A stretch of DNA of 64,000 nucleotides from Cytophagaceae bacterium (lineage in GTDB: Bacteria > Bacteroidota > Bacteroidia > Cytophagales > Spirosomataceae): NCBI GenBank assembly GCA_027491195.1, contig JAIXWQ010000013.1, forward strand, positions 124,001 to 188,000, read 5' to 3'. Position 1 is the first letter of the stretch. Each line of letters opens with the position of its first letter. Both the position numbers and the translations under genes were made by a program. Below the pieces are notes generated by a model. The model was not told the DNA's origin and ran no database searches. It saw only the letters and a program-made list of their open reading frames with translations. Below are positions 23,418-31,640 of the stretch, piece after piece.

Positions 23418-24197
23418 ATGGCGAATCTACGGGTAAGCTTAGTTCAAACCGATTTAGTTTGGGAAAATCCCACTGCTAATTGTGCGCAATTAGAGGAGAA
23501 GCTAGCTAGTCTAGCTGGTAAAACGGACGTAATCGTTCTTCCTGAAATGTTTGCTACGGGTTTTTCGATGACCGAATCGGGGGCCGAAATAGGTAGAGGC
23601 CCAGCGCTTCAATGGATGCAATTGCAGGCAAATCGCCTGGGGACCTTAGTCGTGGGTTCTTTAAAAGTAAAACACGGTACTTCTTTTTATAATCGACTCT
23701 ACGCAGTAGAACCTTCCGGTTCTTACACGACCTACGATAAGCGACATCTATTTCGCATGGGCGGTGAGCACGAGTTCTATCAAGCTGGTGACCAACAGGT
23801 TATCGTATCGTACAAAGGTTGGAAATTAGCGCTATTTATTTGCTATGATTTACGTTTCCCCGTGTGGTCTAGAAACGTCGATATGGCTTACGATGCGGCT
23901 ATTTATGTAGCTAATTGGCCTGCGCCACGGGCGAATGCCTGGAGAACACTTTTACAGGCAAGAGCGATTGAGAATTTGGCCTATGTGATAGGAGTGAATC
24001 GGGTAGGAGCAGATGCGAATGACTTAGCCTATGCGGGTGATTCGCTGCTCGTTGATTTCAAGGGAGGTTTAGCACTTGATTTAAAAGCGGAAGATCAGAT
24101 TTTGACCGCGGAATTGTCTGCCTCGGAATTAGCCGATTTTCGGGCGAAATTTCCAGCTCACCTGGATGCAGACTTGTTTAGTTTGTCTTCTCTTTAA
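23418..24197 (+). CDS. Nitrilase/omega-amidase family carbon-nitrogen hydrolase
   Basis: A 259-residue nitrilase-superfamily enzyme with the Glu-Lys-Cys triad: Glu in 'VLPEMFATGFSM' (about residue 43), Lys in 'TYDKRHLFRMGGEH' (about 110), Cys in 'LFICYDLRFPVWSRN' (about 143). The sequence around these residues matches the YafV/omega-amidase branch (2-oxoglutaramate hydrolysis, glutamine-transaminase salvage). The exact substrate is inferred. It starts 12 bp after the DUF4270 gene and overlaps the convergent ABC gene by 20 bp. Confidence 0.88.
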   Translation: MANLRVSLVQTDLVWENPTANCAQLEEKLASLAGKTDVIVLPEMFATGFSMTESGAEIGRGPALQWMQLQANRLGTLVVGSLKVKHGTSFYNRLYAVEPSGSYTTYDKRHLFRMGGEHEFYQAGDQQVIVSYKGWKLALFICYDLRFPVWSRNVDMAYDAAIYVANWPAPRANAWRTLLQARAIENLAYVIGVNRVGADANDLAYAGDSLLVDFKGGLALDLKAEDQILTAELSASELADFRAKFPAHLDADLFSLSSL

Positions 24198-24867
24198 AGA
24201 ATTTCTCCAAATCGGTAATTTCCTTCATCGGACTATCGCTCACCAGCTTTCCTTGGTGAATAAGTAAAACGCGATCGCAAATTGCCTCGACTTCAGATAA
24301 AATATGGCTGGAGAAAAGGATGATGCGGTCTTTTTGAAGGCTTTTAATCAAATCCCTGATTTCATCCCGTTGATTCGGATCTAAACCACTGGTAGGCTCA
24401 TCCAAGATCAAAATGCGCGGATTGTGAATGATCGCGAGGGCAATACCCACGCGTTGTTGGTAGCCCTTTGAAAGTTCTTGTATCTTCTTGTGCGCCTCTT
24501 TCTGCAGACCTACCCATTCGATCACCTCTTGGATGCGCGCTTCTAGTTGCGGGATTTGATGGATTTTACCGATGAAGGCCAAAAACTCCCGAACATACAT
24601 CTCAGCATACAAGGGATTATTTTCAGCTAAGTAGCCGATCTGTTTTTTGAGCTCAATCGAATGTTCTTGCGGGTCTTTATGGTCGATAAGGACGCTTCCT
24701 GAAGAAGGCTGAATAAGCCCTAGGAGCATTTTTAGGGTAGTTGATTTTCCGGCACCGTTTGGCCCTAAAAAACCAACGATTTCACCTGGCTCCAAACGAA
24801 AACTTACATCAACGACAGCGCTTTGATTCCCGTAGTTTTTGCTTAGATTTTTTACCTCGATGAACAT
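24178..24867 (-). CDS. ABC transporter ATP-binding protein, GldA-like
   Basis: A 229-residue stand-alone ATPase: Walker A 'GPNGAGKST' (about residue 36), Q-loop, signature 'LSKGYQQRVGIA' (about 135), Walker B 'ILILDEPTSGLDP' and the switch His in 'ILFSSHIL'. It resembles GldA/CcmA-type exporters, and in Bacteroidota GldA pairs with GldFG for gliding/T9SS-related envelope functions. No permease gene is next to it, so the partner is unknown. The frame continues to a TTG at 24885, but ATG 24867 fits the family, and lies five bases after a TACCTTTG promoter element. Confidence 0.85.
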   Translation of the reverse strand: MFIEVKNLSKNYGNQSAVVDVSFRLEPGEIVGFLGPNGAGKSTTLKMLLGLIQPSSGSVLIDHKDPQEHSIELKKQIGYLAENNPLYAEMYVREFLAFIGKIHQIPQLEARIQEVIEWVGLQKEAHKKIQELSKGYQQRVGIALAIIHNPRILILDEPTSGLDPNQRDEIRDLIKSLQKDRIILFSSHILSEVEAICDRVLLIHQGKLVSDSPMKEITDLEKFFKEKTN

Positions 24868-24872
24868 ATTGA

Positions 24873-24880
24873 CAAAGGTA
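24873..24880 (-). promoter_or_regulatory. TAnnTTTG element immediately before the GldA-like start
   Basis: TACCTTTG, five bases, then ATG on the minus strand; another candidate leaderless arrangement. Confidence 0.5.
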
Positions 24881-24903
24881 GTCAAAAAGGGAATTATTTC
24901 GTG

Positions 24904-24911
24904 TAACTTTG
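24904..24911 (+). promoter_or_regulatory. TAnnTTTG element for ribBA
   Basis: TAACTTTG, 25 nt upstream of the ribBA ATG. The 25-nt leader is too short for an FMN riboswitch, and none is seen. Confidence 0.55.
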
Positions 24912-24936
24912 TGTTTCTGATTCAAATGCCTAAAAA

Positions 24937-26148
24937 ATGCTAGATAAAATTCGCTTAGATCGTATTGAAGATGCCTTGGAAGATATTCGCCAAGGTAAAA
25001 TTATTATTGTCGCTGACGATGAAGATCGAGAAAATGAGGGCGACATGATTTGTGCTTCAGAGGCAATTACGCCTGAGATTGTGAACTTTATGATTAAGGA
25101 AGCGCGCGGTTTAATGTGTGTTTCATTAACAGATGAACGTTGTCAGGCTTTAGGTCTTGAGATGATGGTAAATCAAAACACCACTTCGCACGAAACGCCT
25201 TTCACCGTTTCAGTAGACTTGTTAGGTAATGGTTGCACTACGGGTATTTCAGCTCAAGATCGGGCCAAAACCATACAAGCCCTAGTGGATCCTGCAACTC
25301 AGCCGGCAGATTTAGGTCGGCCTGGCCATATTTTCCCCTTAAAATCGCGTTCAGAAGGCGTTTTGCGTCGCACGGGTCATACGGAAGCATCGATGGATTT
25401 TGCTCGTCTAGCAGGCTTTAAACCCTCTGGAGTATTGATCGAAATCTTGAACGAAGATGGAAGCATGGCTCGTTTGCCAGATCTACGCGTCATTGCGGAT
25501 AAGTTTGATTTGAAGTTGGTGACGATTAAAGACTTGATTGAATACCGTTTAGCGAAAGAATCCTTGATTAAGCGCGAGATCGGTGTGAATATGCCTACCG
25601 AATGGGGATCTTTTGAATTAGTGGCTTTCAAGCAAATTAATACAGGAGATACGCATTTAGCTTTGATAAAAGGGAGCTGGGAGAAAAACGAGCCGGTGAT
25701 GGTTCGTGTGCATAGTTCTTGTGTGACAGGCGATATTTTTGGATCTTGTCGTTGTGACTGTGGGGAGCAATTGCACGCAGCCATGGAAATGGTAGAGAAT
25801 GAAGGCAAGGGCGTTATTTTATATATGTTCCAAGAAGGCCGCGGTATCGGTCTAATCAATAAATTAAAAGCCTATAAACTGCAAGAGCAAGGCCGTGATA
25901 CGGTGGAAGCGAATTTGGAATTAGGCTTTGCCATGGATGAACGTGATTATGGCGTAGGAGCGCAAATCTTGCGTGATTTAGGCGTGCATAAAATCAGGTT
26001 GATCTCAAATAATCCAAAGAAAAGAGCCGGACTAATGGGCTACGGATTAGAAATTGTCGATTCGATTGGAATTGAAATTCCAGCAAATCCACACAATAAG
26101 AAATACTTAGAAACGAAAAGAGATAAAATGGGGCACGCGATTCGCTAG
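24937..26148 (+). CDS. ribBA: Bifunctional DHBP synthase / GTP cyclohydrolase II
   Basis: A 403-residue fusion feeding riboflavin synthesis from both ends. The RibB half (about 1-200) makes 3,4-dihydroxy-2-butanone 4-phosphate and shows '[14 protein letters not shown]' and '[14 protein letters not shown]'. The RibA half (about 205-403) opens GTP and shows the zinc cysteines in '[20 protein letters not shown]', plus 'FQEGRGIGL' and 'SNNPKK'. Key residues are intact in both halves, so both activities are expected. The terminator stem begins inside the last codons. Confidence 0.96.
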   Translation: MLDKIRLDRIEDALEDIRQGKIIIVADDEDRENEGDMICASEAITPEIVNFMIKEARGLMCVSLTDERCQALGLEMMVNQNTTSHETPFTVSVDLLGNGCTTGISAQDRAKTIQALVDPATQPADLGRPGHIFPLKSRSEGVLRRTGHTEASMDFARLAGFKPSGVLIEILNEDGSMARLPDLRVIADKFDLKLVTIKDLIEYRLAKESLIKREIGVNMPTEWGSFELVAFKQINTGDTHLALIKGSWEKNEPVMVRVHSSCVTGDIFGSCRCDCGEQLHAAMEMVENEGKGVILYMFQEGRGIGLINKLKAYKLQEQGRDTVEANLELGFAMDERDYGVGAQILRDLGVHKIRLISNNPKKRAGLMGYGLEIVDSIGIEIPANPHNKKYLETKRDKMGHAIR

Positions 26149-26168
26149 AATCGCGCGCCTTTTTTTTA
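26132..26168 (+). terminator. Intrinsic terminator of ribBA
   Basis: Stem GGCaCGCGATTC/GAATCGCGcGCC with a GCTA loop and one A-C mismatch, followed by at least seven T. The stop codon TAG sits across the loop and arm, so the hairpin overlaps the coding end. The T run reaches the stop of the convergent SPFH gene. Confidence 0.88.
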
Positions 26169-27068
26169 TTGATTCCCTAGAATGATCGGGGCGCTTTTAC
26201 CACCCATGATGATCACTTTCGCGTTAGGGGATTTAGCTAATTCTTTTTGGGCAATAATCGACTCGTACTGCAACTGCTTATCACTTAAGCCGGTCGATAA
26301 AATCTTTTGGTAATCGGCAATACCTTGTGCCTCAACCCGCTTTCTCTCCGCCTCTTGCTTCTCCTTTTGTAAGACGAATTGCATCTTTTGTGCGTCTTGT
26401 TCCGCATTGATTTTCGACTCAATAGTAGTCTTCACAGAGGTAGGGAGGTTTATATTACGAATCAATAACTGCTCTAAAACCAAGCCTCTTTTCTTGAAGT
26501 TCTTCTCGATATCTTGGTAGATACGTTGTTGGAATTCGTTGCGTTTTAAAGAATAAAGGGCTACAGCATCATAATAAACGGCATTGTCGCGAATCATGGT
26601 ACGTGTGATAGGTCGAACAACCTTGTCTTTATAGTCTTCACCTATTTCACGTAGCACACGAGGTGCCTCTGATGGAATGATGCGAAACAAAACGGTTAGA
26701 TCAACCACTACTTCAAGACCATCAGCGGTTAAAACGCGGATGGCATCGTCACCTTCCTTATCTCCTTCGTCATGTACGCTAGACATCGTGTAATTCTGTG
26801 TTTTCGCATCGAATACGACAACCTTTGCTAATGGGTTGACAAAGTTAAGACCACTGTTTAAAGTAGTAGGTTGAACTTTTCCAAAGACGCTTTGGACTCC
26901 AACTTCACCCGCATCTACTTGTTTTACGGCTGAACTGGTTAATCCAAGGATGGCAAAAACACCCCCTACGACTTTTAATGTTTTGCTGTATTTCGAGAAT
27001 ACTAGGTTGGGATTTGAGATCGCATTTCCTGCGACAAATAAGAGAATCCCTAAGAAGATGAAAAACAT
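26166..27068 (-). CDS. SPFH/prohibitin-family membrane protein
   Basis: A 300-residue band-7 protein. An N-terminal hydrophobic segment (about 1-15, another near 30-47) is followed by the SPFH domain ('VDAGEVGVQSVFGKVQPTTL', about 50-230) and a Lys/Glu/Gln-rich coiled coil (about 225-260, 'INAEQDAQKMQFVLQKEKQE'). Prohibitin-type proteins form membrane scaffolds that modulate proteases such as FtsH. A TAAATTTG element lies 23 nt upstream. Confidence 0.88.
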   Translation of the reverse strand: MFFIFLGILLFVAGNAISNPNLVFSKYSKTLKVVGGVFAILGLTSSAVKQVDAGEVGVQSVFGKVQPTTLNSGLNFVNPLAKVVVFDAKTQNYTMSSVHDEGDKEGDDAIRVLTADGLEVVVDLTVLFRIIPSEAPRVLREIGEDYKDKVVRPITRTMIRDNAVYYDAVALYSLKRNEFQQRIYQDIEKNFKKRGLVLEQLLIRNINLPTSVKTTIESKINAEQDAQKMQFVLQKEKQEAERKRVEAQGIADYQKILSTGLSDKQLQYESIIAQKELAKSPNAKVIIMGGKSAPIILGNQ

Positions 27069-27091
27069 ATTTTTTTAGATTTAAATGTGGT

Positions 27092-27099
27092 CAAATTTA
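27092..27099 (-). promoter_or_regulatory. TAnnTTTG element for the SPFH gene
   Basis: TAAATTTG on the minus strand, 23 nt before the ATG; divergent from the element at 27122. Confidence 0.5.
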
Positions 27100-27121
27100 T
27101 CATAAAGTATTCAATAATCCC

Positions 27122-27129
27122 TAATTTTG
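27122..27129 (+). promoter_or_regulatory. TAnnTTTG element immediately before the MlaF-like start
   Basis: TAATTTTG, three bases, then ATG; the tightest candidate leaderless start in the window. Confidence 0.5.
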
Positions 27130-27132
27130 AAT

Positions 27133-27861
27133 ATGATTGAAATCAAGGGTTTATCAAAATCTTTTAACGGTCGTGTGGTACTCGATGACATTAGTGCGAA
27201 TTTCCAACAAGGAAAGACGAATATGGTCATCGGTGGTAGCGGAACGGGTAAGTCTGTTCTGTTGAAATGTATGATCGGGATTTTGGTGCCTGAACAGGGC
27301 AAAGTGCTCTATGATGGACGTGATTTCTTGACGGCTCATCCCGATGTGGTGAAGGAGATTCGCCGTGAAATGGGTGTTCTATTTCAAGGTGGTGCACTTT
27401 TTGACTCAAAATCGGTGTTGGAAAATGTGCGTTTCCCCTTAGATACGCTGAGTTCGATGCCCTTAGATGAAAAGAATGAGCAAGCGATGCTTTGCTTGCA
27501 GCGAGTGGGTTTAGAAAACGCAGCTTTGCTTATGCCATCTGAGATTTCAGGCGGGATGAAGAAGCGGGTAGGTATTGCTCGAGCGATCGTGATGAATCCT
27601 AAATATTTGTTTTGCGATGAACCTAATTCCGGTTTAGATCCCCTAACAGCCGTTAAAATCGATTATTTAATCCAAGAGATTACGCAGGAATACAACATGA
27701 CGACGGTCGTTATTTCACACGATATGAATTCGGTGATGCGTATGGGCGAGTCGATTATATTCTTGAAGGAAGGAAAAAAGATTTGGGAAGGAAATTCAGA
27801 ATCCTTTCATAAGTCGGGCGTTCCCGCTTTAGAGGAGTTTTTATCAACTAAATTATTTTAA
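27133..27861 (+). CDS. ABC transporter ATP-binding protein, MlaF/Mkl-like
   Basis: A 242-residue ATPase: Walker A 'GGSGTGKSVLLK' (about residue 36), Q-loop 'GVLFQGGALFDS', the signature variant 'ISGGMKKRVGIARAI' (about 138) and Walker B 'YLFCDEPNSGLDPLT'. The GGALFDS segment and GM in the signature mark the MlaF/TtgA branch for phospholipid or sterol traffic between membranes. The MlaE permease and MlaD substrate-binding genes normally next to it are not here; a divergent SPFH gene and downstream murB flank it instead. murB follows after one base. Confidence 0.88.
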   Translation: MIEIKGLSKSFNGRVVLDDISANFQQGKTNMVIGGSGTGKSVLLKCMIGILVPEQGKVLYDGRDFLTAHPDVVKEIRREMGVLFQGGALFDSKSVLENVRFPLDTLSSMPLDEKNEQAMLCLQRVGLENAALLMPSEISGGMKKRVGIARAIVMNPKYLFCDEPNSGLDPLTAVKIDYLIQEITQEYNMTTVVISHDMNSVMRMGESIIFLKEGKKIWEGNSESFHKSGVPALEEFLSTKLF

Positions 27862-27862
27862 T

Positions 27863-28867
27863 ATGTTTTCTCTACGTAAGTATAATACGTTTGGGATTGA
27901 GGCGGCAGCTAGTCAATTCGTAGAGATTAGTTCGGTGGAAGAATACGTTTCACTGCGTCAGAAAGGTGATTTTTCAAATCTGCCTCATTTGTTTTTAGGT
28001 GGAGGAAGTAATGTATTATTGACCAAAAACCAGGACGCTTTGGTGGTGAAAATTTCCATCCCAGGGATTTCAATCGTGCAGGAGGATGCCGATTTTGTGT
28101 GGGTAAAAGGAGGTGCAGGGGTTGTTTGGGATGAATTTGTGCAATATACGGTAGATAAAGCTTGGTCAGGTTTAGAGAATCTTTCTTTAATTCCAGGGAC
28201 TGTGGGCGCTGCTCCAATGCAGAATATTGGAGCTTATGGAGTCGAAATTAAGGATACGTTTGAGTCATTAGAGGCGCTTAATTTAAAGACCTTGGAGATC
28301 GAGGTTTTTGATGCCAAAGCCTGTGCTTTTGGTTACCGCGAAAGTTTCTTTAAGCGCGCAGGAAAAGGTCAATACTTGATTAACTCAGTTACATTTAAAT
28401 TAGCGAAGAAACCTTCTGTGAAAACTTCCTATGGTGCGATTCAGGAGGTATTAGCTACTAAAGGAATTAGCCAGCCTTCTATTCGGGAGGTGGCTGATGC
28501 CGTCATTGAGATACGCCAAAGTAAATTGCCAGATCCGAAAGAGATCGGTAATTCAGGTAGCTTCTTTAAGAATCCAACCGTTTCGGCCTCAGAGGCGGCT
28601 CGACTTATTTCAGAAAATCCAGGTATCCCACATTATCCGGTGGAAGGAAGTTCTGACGTAAAATTCCCAGCAGGATGGTTTATTGAAAAGGCCGGATGGA
28701 AAGGATTTAGAAGAGGAGATGCAGGGGTGCATGCAAAGCAAGCCCTCGTTTTAGTAAATTATGGGGAGGCAAAGGGTGAGGAGATTTTGGCCTTATCAGA
28801 AGAAATAAAGAAATCGATTTTAGACACTTTCGGGGTCGTTTTAGAGACCGAAGTAAATATTTTATAA
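27863..28867 (+). CDS. murB: UDP-N-acetylenolpyruvoylglucosamine reductase
   Basis: A 334-residue FAD/NADPH enzyme reducing UDP-GlcNAc-enolpyruvate to UDP-MurNAc in peptidoglycan synthesis. Seen: 'YNTFGIEAAASQFVE', FAD-binding 'LFLGGGSNVLLT' (about 47), 'LSLIPGTVGAAPMQNIGAYGVE' region (about 110-132), 'FGYRESFFK' and 'GNSGSFFKNP' with the catalytic Ser, ending in 'WFIEKAGWKG'. This is the longer type I enzyme. One base separates it from the MlaF-like gene and one base from kdsA, so the three form an envelope-biogenesis operon. Confidence 0.96.
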   Translation: MFSLRKYNTFGIEAAASQFVEISSVEEYVSLRQKGDFSNLPHLFLGGGSNVLLTKNQDALVVKISIPGISIVQEDADFVWVKGGAGVVWDEFVQYTVDKAWSGLENLSLIPGTVGAAPMQNIGAYGVEIKDTFESLEALNLKTLEIEVFDAKACAFGYRESFFKRAGKGQYLINSVTFKLAKKPSVKTSYGAIQEVLATKGISQPSIREVADAVIEIRQSKLPDPKEIGNSGSFFKNPTVSASEAARLISENPGIPHYPVEGSSDVKFPAGWFIEKAGWKGFRRGDAGVHAKQALVLVNYGEAKGEEILALSEEIKKSILDTFGVVLETEVNIL

Positions 28868-28868
28868 C

Positions 28869-29678
28869 ATGACATTACCGACTTTAGAAAATTTAGGAAA
28901 AGGCCCCTTCTTTTTGATGGCAGGATCTTGCGCGATTGAGAGCAATGACCTCGCTTTTGAAATTGCGGAGAAAATCGATGGTCTAACGAAGGCTATGGGA
29001 ATTCCTTATATTTTCAAAGGTTCCTATCGCAAAGCTAACCGGACTAAGATTGATTCCTTTACTGGAATTGGTGATATTAAAGCGTTGGAAATTCTTCAAG
29101 CGGTGGGAAAACACTATTCCTTGCCTACGGTTACGGATATCCACGAAAGCTCCGAGGCAGCCATGGCAGCGGCTTATGTAGATGTCTTGCAGATTCCCGC
29201 TTTCCTTTGCCGTCAAACGGATTTATTAGCCGCAGCAGCTCAAACGGGCAAAGCGGTCAATATTAAGAAAGGCCAATTCATGTCTGGTGCATCCATGCGC
29301 TTCGCAGTGGAGAAGGTATTGCACGAAAATCCAGAAGCGGTGGTTTACTTAACTGATCGTGGTAATTCGTTCGGTTATGGAGACTTAGTGGTGGATTACC
29401 GTAATCTTCCGGAGATGTCGGCTCTGCATGTTCCGGTTATTATGGATTGTACACACTCTTTACAACGCCCAAATCAAACAACGGGTGTTACTGGCGGTCA
29501 ACCGGCTTTAATAGAAACAATTGCCAAAGCAGCAATCGCGGTAGGTGCGGATGGTATCTTCATCGAAACTCACCCTAATCCGTCAGTAGCTAAATCTGAT
29601 GGAGCCAATATGTTGCCTTTGGATCAATTAGAAGGTCTATTAGAGAAATTATTGCGCGTTAGAGAAGCGATTGTTTAA
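28869..29678 (+). CDS. kdsA: 3-deoxy-8-phosphooctulonate synthase
   Basis: A 269-residue KDO-8-P synthase condensing PEP with arabinose 5-phosphate for LPS inner core. Seen: 'FLMAGSCAIES', 'FKGSYRKANRTKIDSFTGIG', 'LQIPAFLCRQTDLL', 'VNIKKGQFMSG', 'DCTHSLQRPN' and 'FIETHPNPSVAKSDGAN'. KDO8PS-specific motifs are present throughout, separating it from the DAHP synthase at 4.7 kb. The stop overlaps the convergent HHH/beta-barrel gene by four bases (TTAA). Confidence 0.96.
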   Translation: MTLPTLENLGKGPFFLMAGSCAIESNDLAFEIAEKIDGLTKAMGIPYIFKGSYRKANRTKIDSFTGIGDIKALEILQAVGKHYSLPTVTDIHESSEAAMAAAYVDVLQIPAFLCRQTDLLAAAAQTGKAVNIKKGQFMSGASMRFAVEKVLHENPEAVVYLTDRGNSFGYGDLVVDYRNLPEMSALHVPVIMDCTHSLQRPNQTTGVTGGQPALIETIAKAAIAVGADGIFIETHPNPSVAKSDGANMLPLDQLEGLLEKLLRVREAIV

Positions 29679-31573
29679 TGCATTTTGTAGATCATTTGTA
29701 AGGTGATATCCGTTTTTTGATCGCCTTCGATGAGGTCAAGGCTGGTACCTATTTCCGTTCGATCGGTGTAGTTGATACGTGCCCATTTCAAAGCGAGCTG
29801 TATTTCTCGGTTGCCTTGGTAAATAACTACTAGATTTGTTTTCCATGCCTTCCCGAAATAGGCAGGAAGTAGAAACGAACTGGGCACTCCCGGTTCATAG
29901 GCATAAAGCCTCGTATCATAGGAGGGAGAATTCACCCAAACCAAACGGTAGTGTATTCCCCATTTCCCTCGATCCCATTTCGTATCCTGAAGTAATAAAT
30001 AGCCTTTTTCGCTTCCTGTTTGAGTTGCCATAAGTCTGAGATGGAAATCCCAGGATTTAATGGCTACATAATGCCCATCCAAACTGATCTGAAGTAAATC
30101 TTTTTCTTCCTTTCGGGTCCATTTTCCCTGGATAAATCCCCTGGCTTTATGACGTTTTTCCCAAATTAGTCTGGATAAGACCTCCCAGCCAGAGGTATTA
30201 AGCTGGGAGACCTGGTATTTTGGCCCAGGAAAGTGGAAATAATCTACGAATGAACTGAGTCTCCACTGTCTATTTATTTGATAACTATGGCCCAGGAATA
30301 GGCCTGTTTCGTTTAGGTTCTCTGCATTTTCAGAGAGGCCATTGGAAGTAGGACTAAAATAGCCGGAGGAATAGAGCCTAAATAGATAGGATAGATCCGT
30401 TTTCTTCGAGACAGAGGTGGCTCCAGATTGTAAAATGGAATAACGGTTTTTACCCGCATAAGCGAATTCTCCCACCAATCGAATGTTTCTGAAAGGGTAT
30501 TGGAAACTGACGGAATAATTTCTCAATGTTTGCCCTGACCATTCCGCTTTTTTATAGCCTGAACCCTCCGGTTTAGGCAATGACCAATGCGTAAATACGG
30601 TATTGAATTGAAGTACTAGGGGAAAGGACCGAGCGGAATAGACGAGATTCGCTCCCAGCGTTCTTTCCTGCATCGCATTTTTGTGGGCGATTTCGGAAGA
30701 TGTTCTGTGAAAACCATCTTCTACTCGAGAGCGTAGGAATGGCTGGCCGAGGGAATCAGTTCCAGTAGTTGCATCGAGATTTCTAAAAGAGGCGAAGGCT
30801 TGGATGCGCAGATATTCGCTGAGTTTAATGGTGGTGTTGATTCCTCGGTAAAAGCCATATTCCATACTTGAGCTGTAGGCTAGACCACCTAGATGGAATT
30901 TTTGGGTAGCCTTAATGCTCTCAAAACTCTTGCCTAGTGAGAATCCGCCTGACTGGACTAGTCCCTGTCCCCACTGATTCACAAAGTCCCCCACAATGAT
31001 TTTTTCGATTCTACCTTTTGATTTATATTCAATGAAGCCACTATTGAAGTCGCTAAGGTTCTTTTCTCCAGCATCTTTTTGAAGTAGAAAGCCCATCCTA
31101 AGGTTCGAATTAAGTTGGCCGCGGTAACGGAGCGTTTGGTTTGTGCGATCGCCTACATACCGAACCCGGCTCTTTAAATCGGGATCCGTGAAGCCTTTCT
31201 TGGTTTCTGCTGTCCAATCTGTTTTGAAAAGGATTTGATGCGTAGAAGAACTGGATTTCCACCAGCGAGGAGTCGTCAGGCTACAGATAAGATAGTCTTG
31301 GGTTCTTCGAAGGAACTCCAGGTCCCAAGAGGGGATCGTTTGTAATTCTAAGATGGATTGGAATGTGCCTATTTGCTTTCGATAGGCTATAAAATCAGCG
31401 ATTTGTAAGGAAGTGAAAAGGAGGGAGGATTGCATTTCCTGTTCACTCACTAAATTGATGTTCAGCGGATTAGCGAGGTAATAATTGAAACTGGATTGCT
31501 TTTCTTCTTCCTCCTGGGTGGGGATTTGGGAAATGGCCAGAAAGGAGCAGAGCAAAAGCAGGATCGTTTTCAA
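29675..31573 (-). CDS. Helix-hairpin-helix / beta-barrel outer-membrane protein
   Basis: A 632-residue protein with a signal peptide (MKTILLLLCSFLAISQ). A ComEA-like helix-hairpin-helix region (about 30-95: 'NPLNINLVSEQEMQSSLLF', 'IADFIAYRKQIGTFQSILEL') precedes about 530 residues of alternating aromatic/charged beta-strands that look like an outer-membrane barrel. HHH motifs usually bind DNA; the combination with a barrel is known in Bacteroidota annotations but has no assigned function. The start codon is TTG (31573), the only start in front of a complete signal peptide. It ends in a 4-bp stop overlap with kdsA. Confidence 0.75.
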   Translation of the reverse strand: MKTILLLLCSFLAISQIPTQEEEEKQSSFNYYLANPLNINLVSEQEMQSSLLFTSLQIADFIAYRKQIGTFQSILELQTIPSWDLEFLRRTQDYLICSLTTPRWWKSSSSTHQILFKTDWTAETKKGFTDPDLKSRVRYVGDRTNQTLRYRGQLNSNLRMGFLLQKDAGEKNLSDFNSGFIEYKSKGRIEKIIVGDFVNQWGQGLVQSGGFSLGKSFESIKATQKFHLGGLAYSSSMEYGFYRGINTTIKLSEYLRIQAFASFRNLDATTGTDSLGQPFLRSRVEDGFHRTSSEIAHKNAMQERTLGANLVYSARSFPLVLQFNTVFTHWSLPKPEGSGYKKAEWSGQTLRNYSVSFQYPFRNIRLVGEFAYAGKNRYSILQSGATSVSKKTDLSYLFRLYSSGYFSPTSNGLSENAENLNETGLFLGHSYQINRQWRLSSFVDYFHFPGPKYQVSQLNTSGWEVLSRLIWEKRHKARGFIQGKWTRKEEKDLLQISLDGHYVAIKSWDFHLRLMATQTGSEKGYLLLQDTKWDRGKWGIHYRLVWVNSPSYDTRLYAYEPGVPSSFLLPAYFGKAWKTNLVVIYQGNREIQLALKWARINYTDRTEIGTSLDLIEGDQKTDITLQMIYKMH

Positions 31574-31640
31574 GTGTTTTTTCTTGAAATTACGTCGGAG
31601 CTTTAGGATTCAGATTTTAAAAACTGATAATGAAAATCAC

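Noticed and set aside
24890-24936. FMN riboswitch upstream of ribBA
   Set aside because: The leader from the promoter element is only about 25 nt, and no RFN-type conserved segments are present.
25377-25859. 160-aa minus-strand open frame inside ribBA
   Set aside because: Antisense of intact RibBA motifs; no promoter or homology recognised.
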